NCBI RefSeq assembly: GCF_000295955.2
Contig: NZ_ALXE01000044.1
Location: 54,290 to 118,289 of the forward strand
Origin: Pantoea sp. A4
GTDB lineage: Bacteria; Pseudomonadota; Gammaproteobacteria; Enterobacterales; Enterobacteriaceae
Direction of reading: 5' to 3'
Length of the DNA stretch: 64,000 nucleotides
The notes beneath the pieces are model-generated. The model searched no databases. It saw only the letters and a list, made by a program, of their open reading frames with translations, and was not told where the DNA came from. How positions within the stretch are numbered: the stretch's first letter is position 1; each line of letters starts with the position of its first letter. A program made the translations under genes and the position numbers. Shown here one piece after another: positions 51,983-61,453 of this stretch.

Positions 51983-53032
51983 ATGGCAACTGGCACACTA
52001 CCCGATGCAGGGCAGATTCTAAACTCCCTGATTAACAGTGTTCTGTTGGTAGATGACCATCTCGTCATCCATTACGCTAATCCTGCGGCGCAACAGATTC
52101 TGGCACAAAGTTCACGCAAACTGTTTGGCACCCCTTTGCCCGACCTTATCGGCTATTTTTCGCTGAATATTGAGGTCATGCGTGAAAGTCTGGAAGCAGG
52201 CCAGGGCTTTACCGATAGCGAAGTCACTCTTGTAGTCGATGGCAAGGCGCACATTATGGCGCTGACGGCACAACGCCTGCCCGATGGTTTAATTCTGATT
52301 GAAATGGCCCCGATGGATAATCAGCGTCGTCTCAGTCAGGAACAGCTGCAACATGCACAGCAGGTGGCTGCTCGCGATTTGGTGCGGGGACTAGCGCACG
52401 AGATCAAGAACCCACTCGGTGGATTACGCGGTGCAGCCCAGCTGTTAACGCGTGCGCTACCGGACCCTTCTTTGCATGAATACACCAAAGTCATTATCGA
52501 ACAGGCCGATCGCCTGCGTAATCTGGTAGACCGCTTACTCGGACCACAACAGCCGGGAATGCACGTCACGCAGAGTATTCATCAGGTCGCGGAACGCGTG
52601 GTTAACCTCGTTTCGATGGAGCTGCCGGATAACGTAGTGCTGGTGAGAGACTACGATCCCAGCCTGCCAGAATTACCGCACGACCCCGACCAGATTGAGC
52701 AAGTCCTCTTGAATGTGGTTCGTAATGCACTGCAGGCGCTGGGCGAAGCCGGTGGCACGATTACCCTGCGCACCCGCACTGCATTTCAACTGACCCTGCA
52801 CGGCACCCGCTACCGGCTCGTCGCGCGTATCGATATTGAAGATGATGGCCCCGGTATTCCCGCCTTGCTGCAGGATACCCTGTTTTACCCCATGGTTAGT
52901 GGCCGCGAGGGAGGCACAGGTCTTGGCCTGTCCATTGCGCGTAGCCTGATTGATCAGCATTCAGGAAAAATAGAATTTAACAGTTGGCCAGGTCATACCG
53001 AATTTTCGGTTTACCTGCCTATTCGCCAGTGA
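51983..53032 (+). CDS. glnL: Nitrogen sensor kinase/phosphatase GlnL (NtrB)
   Basis: Cytosolic histidine kinase that phosphorylates NtrC under nitrogen limitation and, with PII, dephosphorylates it. 349 residues. N-terminal PAS domain (residues about 10-110), phospho-accepting His139 in [13 protein letters not shown] box [11 protein letters not shown]1 IEDDGPGIP and G2 [10 protein letters not shown]. Seven bases before glnG. Confidence 0.97.
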   Translation: MATGTLPDAGQILNSLINSVLLVDDHLVIHYANPAAQQILAQSSRKLFGTPLPDLIGYFSLNIEVMRESLEAGQGFTDSEVTLVVDGKAHIMALTAQRLPDGLILIEMAPMDNQRRLSQEQLQHAQQVAARDLVRGLAHEIKNPLGGLRGAAQLLTRALPDPSLHEYTKVIIEQADRLRNLVDRLLGPQQPGMHVTQSIHQVAERVVNLVSMELPDNVVLVRDYDPSLPELPHDPDQIEQVLLNVVRNALQALGEAGGTITLRTRTAFQLTLHGTRYRLVARIDIEDDGPGIPALLQDTLFYPMVSGREGGTGLGLSIARSLIDQHSGKIEFNSWPGHTEFSVYLPIRQ

Positions 53033-53039
53033 GGTTTCT

Positions 53040-54449
53040 ATGCAACGAGGGATAGTCTGGATCGTCGATGACGATAGCTCCATCCGCTGGGTGCTCGAAC
53101 GTGCGCTCACTGGAGCCGGTTTAAGCTGCGCCACATTTGATAGCGCAAATGAAGTGCTGGAAGCACTTGCCAGTAAAACCCCGGACGTATTGTTATCAGA
53201 TATCCGTATGCCAGGCATGGACGGCCTGACGCTACTGAAACAGATTAAACAACGTCATCCGATGTTGCCGGTCATCATTATGACCGCCCACTCTGATCTG
53301 GATGCTGCCGTTAGCGCATACCAGCAAGGGGCTTTCGATTATTTGCCTAAGCCGTTTGATATTGATGAGGCAGTTGCGTTGGTTGAACGCGCAATTAGTC
53401 ACTATCAGGAACAGCAGCAGCCGCGTAATCAGCAGGTTAATGGCCCTACCACCGATATCATTGGTGAAGCGCCAGCGATGCAGGATGTGTTTCGCATCAT
53501 TGGTCGTCTGTCACGCTCGTCCATCAGCGTGCTCATCAACGGTGAATCAGGAACGGGTAAAGAGCTGGTCGCACATGCGTTGCATCGGCATAGTCCTCGC
53601 GCTAAATCGCCATTTATCGCGTTGAACATGGCGGCAATCCCCAAAGATTTGATCGAGTCGGAGCTTTTTGGCCACGAAAAAGGGGCATTTACCGGCGCAA
53701 ATCAGATCCGTCAGGGCCGCTTTGAACAGGCCGATGGCGGCACACTGTTTCTTGATGAAATCGGTGATATGCCACTGGATGTTCAGACGCGTTTGTTGCG
53801 TGTTTTAGCTGACGGGCAGTTTTATCGTGTTGGCGGTTACGCGCCGGTCAAAGTTGATGTCCGTATTATCGCTGCGACCCACCAGAATCTGGAGAAAGGC
53901 GTTCAGGAAGGTAAATTTCGCGAGGATTTATTCCATCGCCTGAACGTGATTCGCGTTCACCTTCCGCCTCTGCGTGAGCGTCGTGAGGATATCCCTCGCC
54001 TGGCGCGTCATTTCCTGCAAATTGCAGCAAAAGAGCTGGGCGTTGAGGCTAAGATCCTGCACCCAGAGACTGAAACCGCCTTAACACGCCTGCATTGGTC
54101 AGGTAACGTGCGCCAGCTGGAGAATACCTGCCGTTGGCTAACGGTGATGGCCGCCGGTCAGGAAGTGTTGATTCAGGATTTACCGCCAGAGCTGTTTGAA
54201 TCCACTGCACCAGATAGCCCGGTACAGTCACTACCCGACAGCTGGGCAACGTTACTGGCACAATGGGCCGATCGAGCGCTGCGTTCCGGTCATCAAAACC
54301 TGCTTTCCGAGGCACAGCCTGAAATGGAACGTACGCTGCTCACTACAGCGCTGCGCCATACTCAAGGCCATAAGCAGGAAGCCGCTCGCTTACTGGGTTG
54401 GGGGCGTAATACCCTGACACGTAAGCTAAAAGAATTAGGTATGGAATAA
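53040..54449 (+). CDS. glnG: Nitrogen response regulator GlnG (NtrC)
   Basis: Sigma-54-dependent activator. 469 residues, E. coli length. Receiver domain with phospho-acceptor Asp54 (LLSDIRMPG), AAA+ domain with Walker A GESGTGKE, GAFTGAN loop contacting sigma-54, and GGTLFLDEIGDM, then a C-terminal Fis-type helix-turn-helix (KQEAARLLGWGRNTLTRKLKEL). Binds the sites described at glnA and glnL. Confidence 0.97.
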   Translation: MQRGIVWIVDDDSSIRWVLERALTGAGLSCATFDSANEVLEALASKTPDVLLSDIRMPGMDGLTLLKQIKQRHPMLPVIIMTAHSDLDAAVSAYQQGAFDYLPKPFDIDEAVALVERAISHYQEQQQPRNQQVNGPTTDIIGEAPAMQDVFRIIGRLSRSSISVLINGESGTGKELVAHALHRHSPRAKSPFIALNMAAIPKDLIESELFGHEKGAFTGANQIRQGRFEQADGGTLFLDEIGDMPLDVQTRLLRVLADGQFYRVGGYAPVKVDVRIIAATHQNLEKGVQEGKFREDLFHRLNVIRVHLPPLRERREDIPRLARHFLQIAAKELGVEAKILHPETETALTRLHWSGNVRQLENTCRWLTVMAAGQEVLIQDLPPELFESTAPDSPVQSLPDSWATLLAQWADRALRSGHQNLLSEAQPEMERTLLTTALRHTQGHKQEAARLLGWGRNTLTRKLKELGME

Positions 54450-54539
54450 GCCGAACAAGCTGGATGAATTTTGATCGGTTAAAAGCTTTACTCCACGGTG
54501 CCGCTGAGTATTATACGGCGGCTACCGGGAGAAGAGACC

Positions 54540-54665
54540 ATGTTCGAGACATTTATCCGCATCATCAGCCATGATGTTATGGCTATCGTTACCGCTGCCA
54601 GCCATGCTCCACAAACCGCCATTGCTGCGTTGATGTGCGCCATCATGTTCCAGCTGTTTCAGTAA
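54540..54665 (+). CDS. yshB: Small membrane protein YshB
   Basis: 41-residue ORF beginning MFETFIRIISHDVMAI and ending CAIMFQLFQ, with a predicted membrane helix from about residue 26. A GGGAGA site lies ahead of the ATG. Its place between glnG and hemN, and the shared HxPQTA-AA element (here HAPQTAIAAL), match E. coli YshB, a small protein studied in Salmonella virulence. Its stop lies one base before the hemN stop on the other strand. Confidence 0.85.
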   Translation: MFETFIRIISHDVMAIVTAASHAPQTAIAALMCAIMFQLFQ

Positions 54666-54666
54666 T

Positions 54667-56040
54667 TCAGATTACCCTTGAGCACTGTTGCAGTTGCGCA
54701 GTGCGACGGGCATAGCGATCAAAGCACATACAGATATTGCGAATCAGCAGCCTTCCCGCAGATGTTACCTTCAAACCTTCATCATCCAGAGTCACCAGTC
54801 CATCCGCTACCAGAGGTGCTAACAGCGCGAGATCTTCAGCGAAATAGCGACAAAAATCGATTGGCCAGCGCGCCTCGATGGCGCTAAAGTCGAGCCGGAA
54901 GTGGCAAATTAACTGCTTAATGACATCTCGCCGTAAGCAGTCATCATCGTTAAGCGTTACACCGCGCCATAGCCCGCTACCTTGATTCTCCAGACAGGAA
55001 TACCAGGTGTTCAACACCTTGTGATTTTGCGCATGGCTCTCACCCAGCGAGCTGATCGCCGAGACCCCAAGCCCAAGCAGATCACACTCCCCTTGCGTGG
55101 TATAGCCCTGAAAATTACGGTGTAGCCGCCCCTCACGCTGAGCGACGGCTAACTCGTCCTGCGGCAGCGCAAAATGATCCATACCGATGTAGCAATATCC
55201 GGCCGCCGTAAGGGTTGCGATGCTCTGCTGCAAAATCACTAACTTTTGACCCGCACTCGGTAACTCATGGGATTTTATCTTACGCTGTGCAGCAAACAGT
55301 TCGGGTAAATGGGCATAGTTGAAGACACTGAGACGATCGGGTGCCAGTGATATGACTTTTGCCAGTGTGGCGGCAAAGCTCTCTGGGGTTTGCAGCGGCA
55401 GGCCATAAATCAGGTCAAAGCTTACTGAACGGAACCCAACGCTGCGCGCCTCACGCATCAGCTGCTCAATGCTACTTTCATCCTGAATGCGATTAATCCG
55501 TTGCTGAACGGCCGGATCAAAATCCTGGATACCGATGCTCAGCCGCGTGAACCCTAATAGCCATAGATGTTCAATCATGCCACTGGCCAGTTCACGGGGA
55601 TCAATTTCAATCGACATCTCAATGTCTGCGCTAAAACTGAATTGCCGCCGTAGCTGCTCAATCAGGCGACTAAGTTGATTCTTGGTCAAAAAGGTCGGTG
55701 TACCACCACCGAGATGCAGTTGCGTTACCCGGCGGCCCTGAAACATCGGCGCGCGCTGGCGAATCTCGAGTGTGAGCGCTTCAAGATAACGGTCGGCTTT
55801 TTGGGGTTGACGCGTAACCTGCTTATTACAGCCACAGAAGTAACAGAGCTGATGACAGAAAGGGATATGAACATACAACGAGAGATTGCGTTCTGGATAC
55901 TGCTCAACAGCGTGCAGGTAATCAGCTTCACTAAAACGCTCCTGAAAAGAGAGCGCAGTAGGATATGAGGTATAACGTGGCCCAGCGTAGTTGTATTTCT
56001 CAATCAGCGCCTGGTGCCACTCCGCTTGCTGCGTGGACAT
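54667..56040 (-). CDS. hemN: Oxygen-independent coproporphyrinogen III oxidase HemN
   Basis: Radical-SAM enzyme converting coproporphyrinogen III to protoporphyrinogen IX without oxygen. 457 residues, E. coli length. The 4Fe-4S cluster motif is PFCHQLCYFCGC near residues 60-71; LHLGGGTPTFL and GIQDFDPAVQQRINR are family marks. GGAGC precedes the ATG. A possible small ORF overlaps its start in another frame. Confidence 0.96.
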   Translation of the reverse strand: MSTQQAEWHQALIEKYNYAGPRYTSYPTALSFQERFSEADYLHAVEQYPERNLSLYVHIPFCHQLCYFCGCNKQVTRQPQKADRYLEALTLEIRQRAPMFQGRRVTQLHLGGGTPTFLTKNQLSRLIEQLRRQFSFSADIEMSIEIDPRELASGMIEHLWLLGFTRLSIGIQDFDPAVQQRINRIQDESSIEQLMREARSVGFRSVSFDLIYGLPLQTPESFAATLAKVISLAPDRLSVFNYAHLPELFAAQRKIKSHELPSAGQKLVILQQSIATLTAAGYCYIGMDHFALPQDELAVAQREGRLHRNFQGYTTQGECDLLGLGVSAISSLGESHAQNHKVLNTWYSCLENQGSGLWRGVTLNDDDCLRRDVIKQLICHFRLDFSAIEARWPIDFCRYFAEDLALLAPLVADGLVTLDDEGLKVTSAGRLLIRNICMCFDRYARRTAQLQQCSRVI

Positions 56041-56201
56041 GGTAGCTCCTTCCGGGAAGTTCTGTAGGAAGGTCGCAGCGCAGAAGCGGTTACAGCACGG
56101 CGTAATCGTGACTTAAGGCGCGACAGTCGCCGTAGTTTAAACAACAGCGCCGCGAGAAAACACGCCAGCATTAGCGCTAAAATTGATCCAGGCCAAAGCA
56201 T
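56004..56201 (-). CDS. Possible small membrane ORF overlapping hemN start
   Basis: Open frame of 65 codons from an ATG at 56201: one strong membrane helix (MLWPGSILALMLACFLAALL) followed by an Arg/Lys-rich tail that runs 37 bases into hemN in another frame. No good ribosome-binding site. It could be an unannotated small membrane protein, a decayed remnant of a DUF2489-type gene that I recall beside yihI-hemN in some gammaproteobacteria, or chance. Low confidence. Confidence 0.25.
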   Translation of the reverse strand: MLWPGSILALMLACFLAALLFKLRRLSRLKSRLRRAVTASALRPSYRTSRKELPCPRSKRSGTRR

Positions 56202-56250
56202 TGTCAGATACCGGGTTCTGGCATGGGGTGAGCCCCATGCCAATGTCGAA

Positions 56251-56766
56251 TTAGTGACCTTTCAGCAGGCGATACATATCGTCTTCTGCGGCTTTGTCCT
56301 CTTCTTCATCATCCATGCTGATGCCCAGCTGTTCCATCAACTCATCGATGCGATCAAGGGTTTCATCCAGCCATGCTTGCTCTTCAGCAGACAGTGTTTC
56401 ACCTTGTTCAAGGCGATCTAGCAGGCTATCTAGGCGATCGTCATTTTCAAGTTTCGCCAGCTCTTCCTCAGGCGTCAGGCGTACTTTCTGTACCGCAGGC
56501 TTAGGTTTTGGCTGAGCCTTCACCACAGGCTGCGTTTTTCCTTCTGCAATTAATGGCACCGGGGTTTTGCTACCGGTACGTGGATCGCGATCGGCTTTAT
56601 TGCCCGCTGAGCCGCTATTCTGTTTCGCCGGTGGGTTAGCACGGCTACCAGCAGAGTGGCCACTCTTCTTCTGATCGCGCTTGCGGGCGCGTCCTTCCTG
56701 GTTCAGTTCTTCACGCGATTTACGTGTTTTACGTTTAGCGTTCGGCGCTCGTGCGGGTTGCTTCAT
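56251..56766 (-). CDS. yihI: Der GTPase-activating protein YihI
   Basis: Activator of the ribosome-assembly GTPase Der. 171 residues. The N-terminal two-thirds is low-complexity and rich in Lys, Arg, Pro and Ala ([15 protein letters not shown]). The C-terminal part is acidic and structured ([23 protein letters not shown]) and ends [11 protein letters not shown] 9-bp hairpin, GGCATGGGG/CCCCATGCC (56220-56241), follows its stop. csrC lies upstream, as in E. coli. Confidence 0.93.
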   Translation of the reverse strand: MKQPARAPNAKRKTRKSREELNQEGRARKRDQKKSGHSAGSRANPPAKQNSGSAGNKADRDPRTGSKTPVPLIAEGKTQPVVKAQPKPKPAVQKVRLTPEEELAKLENDDRLDSLLDRLEQGETLSAEEQAWLDETLDRIDELMEQLGISMDDEEEDKAAEDDMYRLLKGH

Positions 56767-56835
56767 GATGGTGTTTCTCGGCGGTTTTTAAACAGTATAG
56801 AATTGCGGCGAAATCTAGCAGAAACTGCGCAAAGA

Positions 56836-57064
56836 GAAAAGGCGACAGCTCACTGCTGTCGCCTTTTTTCACACCTTCAGATGAAGGAATTCGGTTGTCA
56901 TTCCCTGCCAGCTCGCAACATCCCGGTTTATCCTGCGCCTGCCCACTCCAGGGCCGTTCCTTTTCCTTGTCAGGTCTTTCCGTTGACCCCTTTCCTTAGC
57001 CTAATGCTCTTCGTTATCCCAACGTTCCTGAACACATCATCCTGATGGGTGCGCCCCCGCACTG
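56836..57064 (-). ncRNA. csrC: CsrC sRNA, antagonist of CsrA
   Basis: Reverse-strand non-coding RNA of about 230 bases between engB and yihI, the E. coli csrC position. It holds 11 GGA triplets, several as AGGA or in short loops, the CsrA-sequestering motif. A sigma-70 promoter is visible (TTGAGA 57098-57093, 16-base spacer, TACATT 57076-57071). It ends in GGCGACAGC/GCTGTCGCC (56841-56863), the same terminator stem as E. coli CsrC, followed by a T-rich tail. The exact 5' end is estimated. Confidence 0.87.
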
Positions 57065-57211
57065 CATTAAAATGTAGACTAACTACTAAAAGTCTCAACC
57101 CGGAGTTTTCTGTAATTTATGTTCTTCAAGAACGCTGATAATTTAATTATTTGAAATTTAACACTATTATTTAATTGTTAAATAATTAAAACAGCAATCA
57201 CTGGCATGAAT

Positions 57212-57229
57212 TATCGGCGATCTCTTACA
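57212..57229 (-). promoter_or_regulatory. Possible UvrY box upstream of csrC
   Basis: TATCGGCGATCTCTTACA keeps the right-hand 11 bases (GATCTCTTACA) of the 18-bp UvrY/GacA palindrome TGTGAGAGATCTCTTACA. It lies about 150-165 bases upstream of the estimated csrC start, the distance range used by GacA-type activators. The left half is poor. Confidence 0.45.
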
Positions 57230-57317
57230 AAGCACACAGCAAAGACGCCATCAGGTACTTTAGTGCGATTATGCGTATAATCAGCGCATCACCTGAACAG
57301 GTCTGTGGAGTCCTCAT

Positions 57318-57947
57318 TTGTCTGCTTTGAATTATCACGTTACACATTTCGTCCTCAGTGCACCGGACATCCGCCATTTGCCCAGCGATTCAGGGATTGA
57401 AGTGGCTTTTGCGGGCCGCTCAAACGCAGGAAAATCCAGCGCACTGAACACCCTGACGAACCAAAAAAGTCTGGCTCGTACCAGTAAAACACCGGGTCGA
57501 ACCCAATTAATCAACCTTTTCCAGGTTGCTGAGGGAAAACGCCTGGTCGATTTGCCGGGCTATGGCTATGCCGAAGTACCAGAAGAAGTAAAACGTAAGT
57601 GGCAGCGTTCACTCGGTGAATATCTGCAAAAACGTGAGTCCCTGAAGGGATTAGTGGTATTGATGGATATTCGCCATCCATTGAAAGATCTCGATCAGCA
57701 GATGATCCAGTGGGCAGTAGAGAGTGGCATCCAGGTTCTGGTGCTGTTAACTAAAGCAGATAAGCTGGCATCTGGCGCACGTAAGGCACAGCTAAACATG
57801 GTGCGTGAAGCCGCTCAGGCATTCGCCGGAGATATCCAGGTGGAGATGTTCTCTTCACTGAAAAAACTCGGTGTCGATAAGCTGCGTCTCAAGCTGGATA
57901 ACTGGTTCGCTGAACTGGAACCTGCTGTCGCTGAAGACGAGAATTGA
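57318..57947 (+). CDS. engB: Ribosome biogenesis GTPase EngB (YsxC/YihA)
   Basis: Essential GTPase for 50S assembly. 209 residues from a TTG start at 57318, seven bases after TGGAG. G1 [11 protein letters not shown]2 TPGRTQ, G3 DLPGYGYA, G4 TKAD. A TATAAT -10 at 57276-57281 gives a plausible promoter. Flanked by csrC on one side and Spot 42 on the other, both on the reverse strand. Confidence 0.96.
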   Translation: MSALNYHVTHFVLSAPDIRHLPSDSGIEVAFAGRSNAGKSSALNTLTNQKSLARTSKTPGRTQLINLFQVAEGKRLVDLPGYGYAEVPEEVKRKWQRSLGEYLQKRESLKGLVVLMDIRHPLKDLDQQMIQWAVESGIQVLVLLTKADKLASGARKAQLNMVREAAQAFAGDIQVEMFSSLKKLGVDKLRLKLDNWFAELEPAVAEDEN

Positions 57948-57972
57948 TCCTGTCGGGCCAGACGCGGCCCAA

Positions 57973-58080
57973 TAAAAAACGCCCCAGTCATAAATGACTG
58001 GGGCGGCTAAATATTCAGCCAAATCCGATTACGTGAAGTAAAAGGTCTGAAAGATAGAACATCTTACCTCTGTACCCTAC
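57973..58080 (-). ncRNA. spf: Spot 42 sRNA
   Basis: Reverse-strand RNA of 108 bases. Its 5' end GTAGGGTACAGAGGTAAGAT and the body through TTTCAGACCTTTTACTTCAC match E. coli Spot 42 almost base for base. It ends in CGCCCCAGTCA/TGACTGGGGCG plus six T. Hfq-dependent regulator of secondary carbon metabolism. Located between polA and engB, as in E. coli. The stem is the shared engB/spf end point. Confidence 0.97.
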
Positions 58081-58087
58081 GCCTCAA

Positions 58088-58115
58088 ACTTTACCTTAAT
58101 TTCCGTGCGTGACAA
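58088..58115 (-). promoter_or_regulatory. spf promoter
   Basis: Reverse strand TTGTCA (58115-58110), 16-base spacer, TAAAGT (58093-58088), 7 bases before the Spot 42 5' end. In E. coli this promoter is repressed by CRP-cAMP; I cannot place a full CRP site here. Confidence 0.75.
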
Positions 58116-58232
58116 AGGCTTTTTTGTAGTTAATTTTCAGCAAAAGAGTATTTTTATACAAGATGCGTCACATATTTGTCTTATAGTTGTAGTTTAATTA
58201 CTTAAAAAATGCTTATTGTTTAGTCAGTTAGC

Positions 58233-58257
58233 AAAATGCCCATCCTGAGACGGGCAT
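58233..58257 (-). terminator. polA terminator
   Basis: Read leftward: ATGCCC, 10-base loop, GGGCAT followed by TTTT. It lies 36 bases after the polA stop and before spf. Confidence 0.75.
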
Positions 58258-58293
58258 CACCTTTAAACGCTGTTGTTTTGCAGATCGTCGGGC

Positions 58294-61083
58294 TTAGTGA
58301 GCCTGATCCCAGTTATCACCCACACCAACTTCAACCAGCAAAGGTACGTCCAGCTGCATACTGTTTTGCATCAGCTGCTGGATTTTTACGCTTGCAGCCT
58401 CGACATCTTCAGCCCGAACTTCAAATACCAGTTCATCGTGAACCTGCATGATCATTTTCACTGCATCACCCTGTTGCTCTTCTAACCAGGCATCTACAGC
58501 GATCATCGCACGCTTGATGATGTCCGCAGCAGTACCTTGCATTGGGGCGTTAATCGCCGCACGTTCAGCGGCTTTACGACGAATAGCGTTGCTGGAATTG
58601 ATATCCGGCAGCCAGAGACGACGGCCATCAAGGGTTTCCACATAGCCTTTTTCCGCCGCCAGACGACGTGTATCTTCCATATAACGCAGCACACCAGGGT
58701 AACGCTCAAAGTAGAGATCCATATACTTTTTCGCTTCGCCCGCACCAATGCTTAACTGACGAGACAAACCAAAAGCACTCATGCCATAGATCAGACCAAA
58801 GTTAATGGCTTTGGCACTACGGCGTTGTTCGCCGCTCACTTTATCCAACGCTACACCAAACACTTCGGATGCAGTCGCACGGTGAATATCCTCACCTGCG
58901 GCGAACGCATCCAGTAGGCCTTTATCCTGTGACAGATGTGCCATGATGCGCAGCTCAATCTGCGAGTAGTCCGCTGCCAGAATCCGGTTACCTTTCGCCG
59001 CAATAAACGCCTGACGAATACGTCGACCTTCATCGTTGCGCACCGGGATATTTTGCAGGTTAGGATCGGTCGAAGAGAGGCGTCCGGTAGCTGTCACTGC
59101 CTGATGATAGGAGGTATGCACTCTGCCGGTTTTCGGGTTAATCATCAGCGGCAGCTTATCGGTGTAAGTGGATTTCAGCTTCGATAAACCACGGTGTTCA
59201 AGGATCACTTTTGGTAGTGGGTAATCCAGAGCCAGCTCCGCTAATACTTCTTCGCTGGTTGAAGGTGCTCCACCAGGGGTTTTCTTCGTAGGCTTAATCC
59301 CCTGCTTTTCGAACAGGATGGTTTGCAGCTGTTTTGGCGAAGAGAGATTAAACGGCTCACCAGCCAGCTCGTGGGCTTTCTGCTCCAGTTCACTGAGGCG
59401 AATAGCCAGCTCTTGCGAATGCTTAGACAGTATCGCAGGATCGATCAACACTCCGGTGCGTTCGACACGGGAAAGCACATTCACCAACGGAACTTCGATC
59501 TGCTGGAAGACTTTCTTCGGTCCGCTGGCTTTCTCCAGTTCAGGCCAGAGCTTTAAATGCAGCTGTAACGTAACATCCGCATCCTCTGCGGCATAGTGTG
59601 CGGCTTGTTCTAACGCGATCTGATTAAAAGTGAGCTGATTTTTTCCCTTACCAGCAATCTCTTCAAACGTGACGGTTTTATGGTTCAACCAGCGCGCCGC
59701 CAGCGAATCCATATCGTGTTTTCCTGCCACACTGTTGAGAATATAGGACTCCAGCATGGTGTCGAATTCGATACCCTCTAACTCAATATCGTAGTTCTTC
59801 AGCACGCCACGATCGTACTTGAGATTTTGCCCCACTTTGGCTGCTTTGCCATTTTCCAACAGTGGTTTGAGGCGGGCCAATACCGTATCCCGATCTAACT
59901 GTGCTGGCGCATCAAGATAGTCATGTGCGACGGGAAGATAAGCCGCTTCACCAGGCGCTGTGGCAAAAGAGAGTCCGATAATATTGGCGCTGAGCGTGTC
60001 GAGAGAATCCGTTTCCAGATCGAAAGCGAACACCTCGCTATTTGAGAGCTTTTCAAACCACTCATCGAAGGTGCTCTCATCCAGAATGGTGACATAGCCC
60101 TCTGAGGATAATACGCTTGAGGCCTCAGCCTTAGCCGGTGGCTCATCTGGCAATGCCTGTTGTGCTGCTTTGGTGCCGCCCTTTTTGCCCTGTAACCATG
60201 TACCATCTTCCAAATCAGCCAGCCAACGTTTGAATTCATAACGGGCAAACAGGGTTTGTAGTGCCGCGACATCAGGTTCGTTAACGGTGAGCTGCTCGCA
60301 GGTCAAATCAAGCGTAACATCAGTCTTAATTGTTGCCAGCTGGTAAGAAAGGAACGCAACGTCTCTATTCTGTTCCAGTTTTGCACCCATGGTTTTTGCA
60401 CCACGGAAGCCCAAATCAGCGACCTTATCCAGATTTTCATAGATTGACTGCATCCCGCCCAGACCCTGCAACAGTGCCTGCGCAGTTTTCTCACCCACTC
60501 CAGGAACGCCAGGAATGTTATCTGAGCTGTCGCCCATCATGGCGAGGAAATCGATAATCAGTGAAGGGGGAACACCGTATTTCTGCTCAACTTCCTCTGG
60601 ACCGAGGATCGTATTGTTCATGGTGTTGATCAGCGTGATATTCGGAGTAACCAGCTGTGCCATGTCTTTATCACCGGTACTGATCAGCACCGACTGGCCT
60701 TTGTTGCCGGCTTCAAGCGCAAGCGTACCGATCACATCATCAGCTTCTACGCCACTGACGGCCAGCAGAGGGAGGCCCATGGCTTTAACCATGGTATGCA
60801 GGGGTTCGATCTGCGCCCGCAGGTCATCCGGCATAGGCGGTCGATGTGATTTGTAATCCTCGAAGAGTTCGTCACGGAAGGTTTTACCTTTCGCATCAAA
60901 GACCACAGCCACATGGCTCGGCTGATACTGCATAAGCAGGCTTTTCAGCATGTTCAGCACACCATACATCGCACCGGTTGGTTCGCCTGCGCCGTTGGTC
61001 AGCGGGGGGAACGCATGGTATGCGCGATAGAGGTAAGACGAGCCGTCTACCAGAATCAGGGGGTTTTCTGCAATTTGCGCCAT
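58294..61083 (-). CDS. polA: DNA polymerase I
   Basis: Repair and Okazaki-processing polymerase, 929 residues from the ATG at 61083 ([20 protein letters not shown]). 5'-3' exonuclease domain (residues about 1-320, [13 protein letters not shown]), 3'-5' proofreading domain ([20 protein letters not shown] and YAAEDADVT exo motifs intact) and polymerase domain with motif A DYSQIELR, motif [15 protein letters not shown] and motif C VHDELVFE. Upstream in-frame codons to 61131 are not homologous. A consensus DnaA box lies upstream. Confidence 0.97.
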   Translation of the reverse strand: MAQIAENPLILVDGSSYLYRAYHAFPPLTNGAGEPTGAMYGVLNMLKSLLMQYQPSHVAVVFDAKGKTFRDELFEDYKSHRPPMPDDLRAQIEPLHTMVKAMGLPLLAVSGVEADDVIGTLALEAGNKGQSVLISTGDKDMAQLVTPNITLINTMNNTILGPEEVEQKYGVPPSLIIDFLAMMGDSSDNIPGVPGVGEKTAQALLQGLGGMQSIYENLDKVADLGFRGAKTMGAKLEQNRDVAFLSYQLATIKTDVTLDLTCEQLTVNEPDVAALQTLFARYEFKRWLADLEDGTWLQGKKGGTKAAQQALPDEPPAKAEASSVLSSEGYVTILDESTFDEWFEKLSNSEVFAFDLETDSLDTLSANIIGLSFATAPGEAAYLPVAHDYLDAPAQLDRDTVLARLKPLLENGKAAKVGQNLKYDRGVLKNYDIELEGIEFDTMLESYILNSVAGKHDMDSLAARWLNHKTVTFEEIAGKGKNQLTFNQIALEQAAHYAAEDADVTLQLHLKLWPELEKASGPKKVFQQIEVPLVNVLSRVERTGVLIDPAILSKHSQELAIRLSELEQKAHELAGEPFNLSSPKQLQTILFEKQGIKPTKKTPGGAPSTSEEVLAELALDYPLPKVILEHRGLSKLKSTYTDKLPLMINPKTGRVHTSYHQAVTATGRLSSTDPNLQNIPVRNDEGRRIRQAFIAAKGNRILAADYSQIELRIMAHLSQDKGLLDAFAAGEDIHRATASEVFGVALDKVSGEQRRSAKAINFGLIYGMSAFGLSRQLSIGAGEAKKYMDLYFERYPGVLRYMEDTRRLAAEKGYVETLDGRRLWLPDINSSNAIRRKAAERAAINAPMQGTAADIIKRAMIAVDAWLEEQQGDAVKMIMQVHDELVFEVRAEDVEAASVKIQQLMQNSMQLDVPLLVEVGVGDNWDQAH

Positions 61084-61453
61084 AAGTCTGTGTTTTCTTC
61101 GTTGCGATGGACTGGGTTGTAAGGATGCCACAGGAGAGAGCGAATGTTGAATTTCACGCGCGGATCATGCGAGATTTTATCTGTTTAGTGGTAGCGATCG
61201 CAGAGATCGTGCTGTGGATAACTTTGTGCGTAAATTTCATAACGCCTGATAAGATCCTGTTAATCGTAAAATAAATTCACTATAAATTATTAACAATCAA
61301 CAAGTTATGATTAATGCAATTACTTTTGCTTAAAATTCATCCAGGATCGAATATGTGGATATTAAATTTCCTGGCGCACAGCATATACTTCTGACAACGT
61401 TGTAAATAAAAAACGCCAGCTTTGCTGGCGTCAGTGTGAATGCATATTAACGA
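61084..61453. promoter_or_regulatory. polA-dsbA intergenic region with a DnaA box
   Basis: 370 bases. A perfect DnaA box, TGTGGATAA, lies at 61213-61221, about 130 bases upstream of polA; a second near-match, TGTGGATAT, lies near 61352. DnaA has been reported to stimulate polA expression in E. coli. The dsbA terminator occupies the right end. E. coli carries yihF and yihG here; neither is present. Confidence 0.6.
61408..61431 (-). terminator. dsbA terminator
   Basis: ACGCCAGC, TTT loop, GCTGGCGT; read leftward it is followed by six T. It sits 23 bases past the dsbA stop. Confidence 0.9.

Noticed and set aside
56656..57045. 129-codon forward frame over the csrC locus
   Set aside because: It runs antisense to the start of yihI and to csrC; the terminator stem lies within it. 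The protein has no coherent features.
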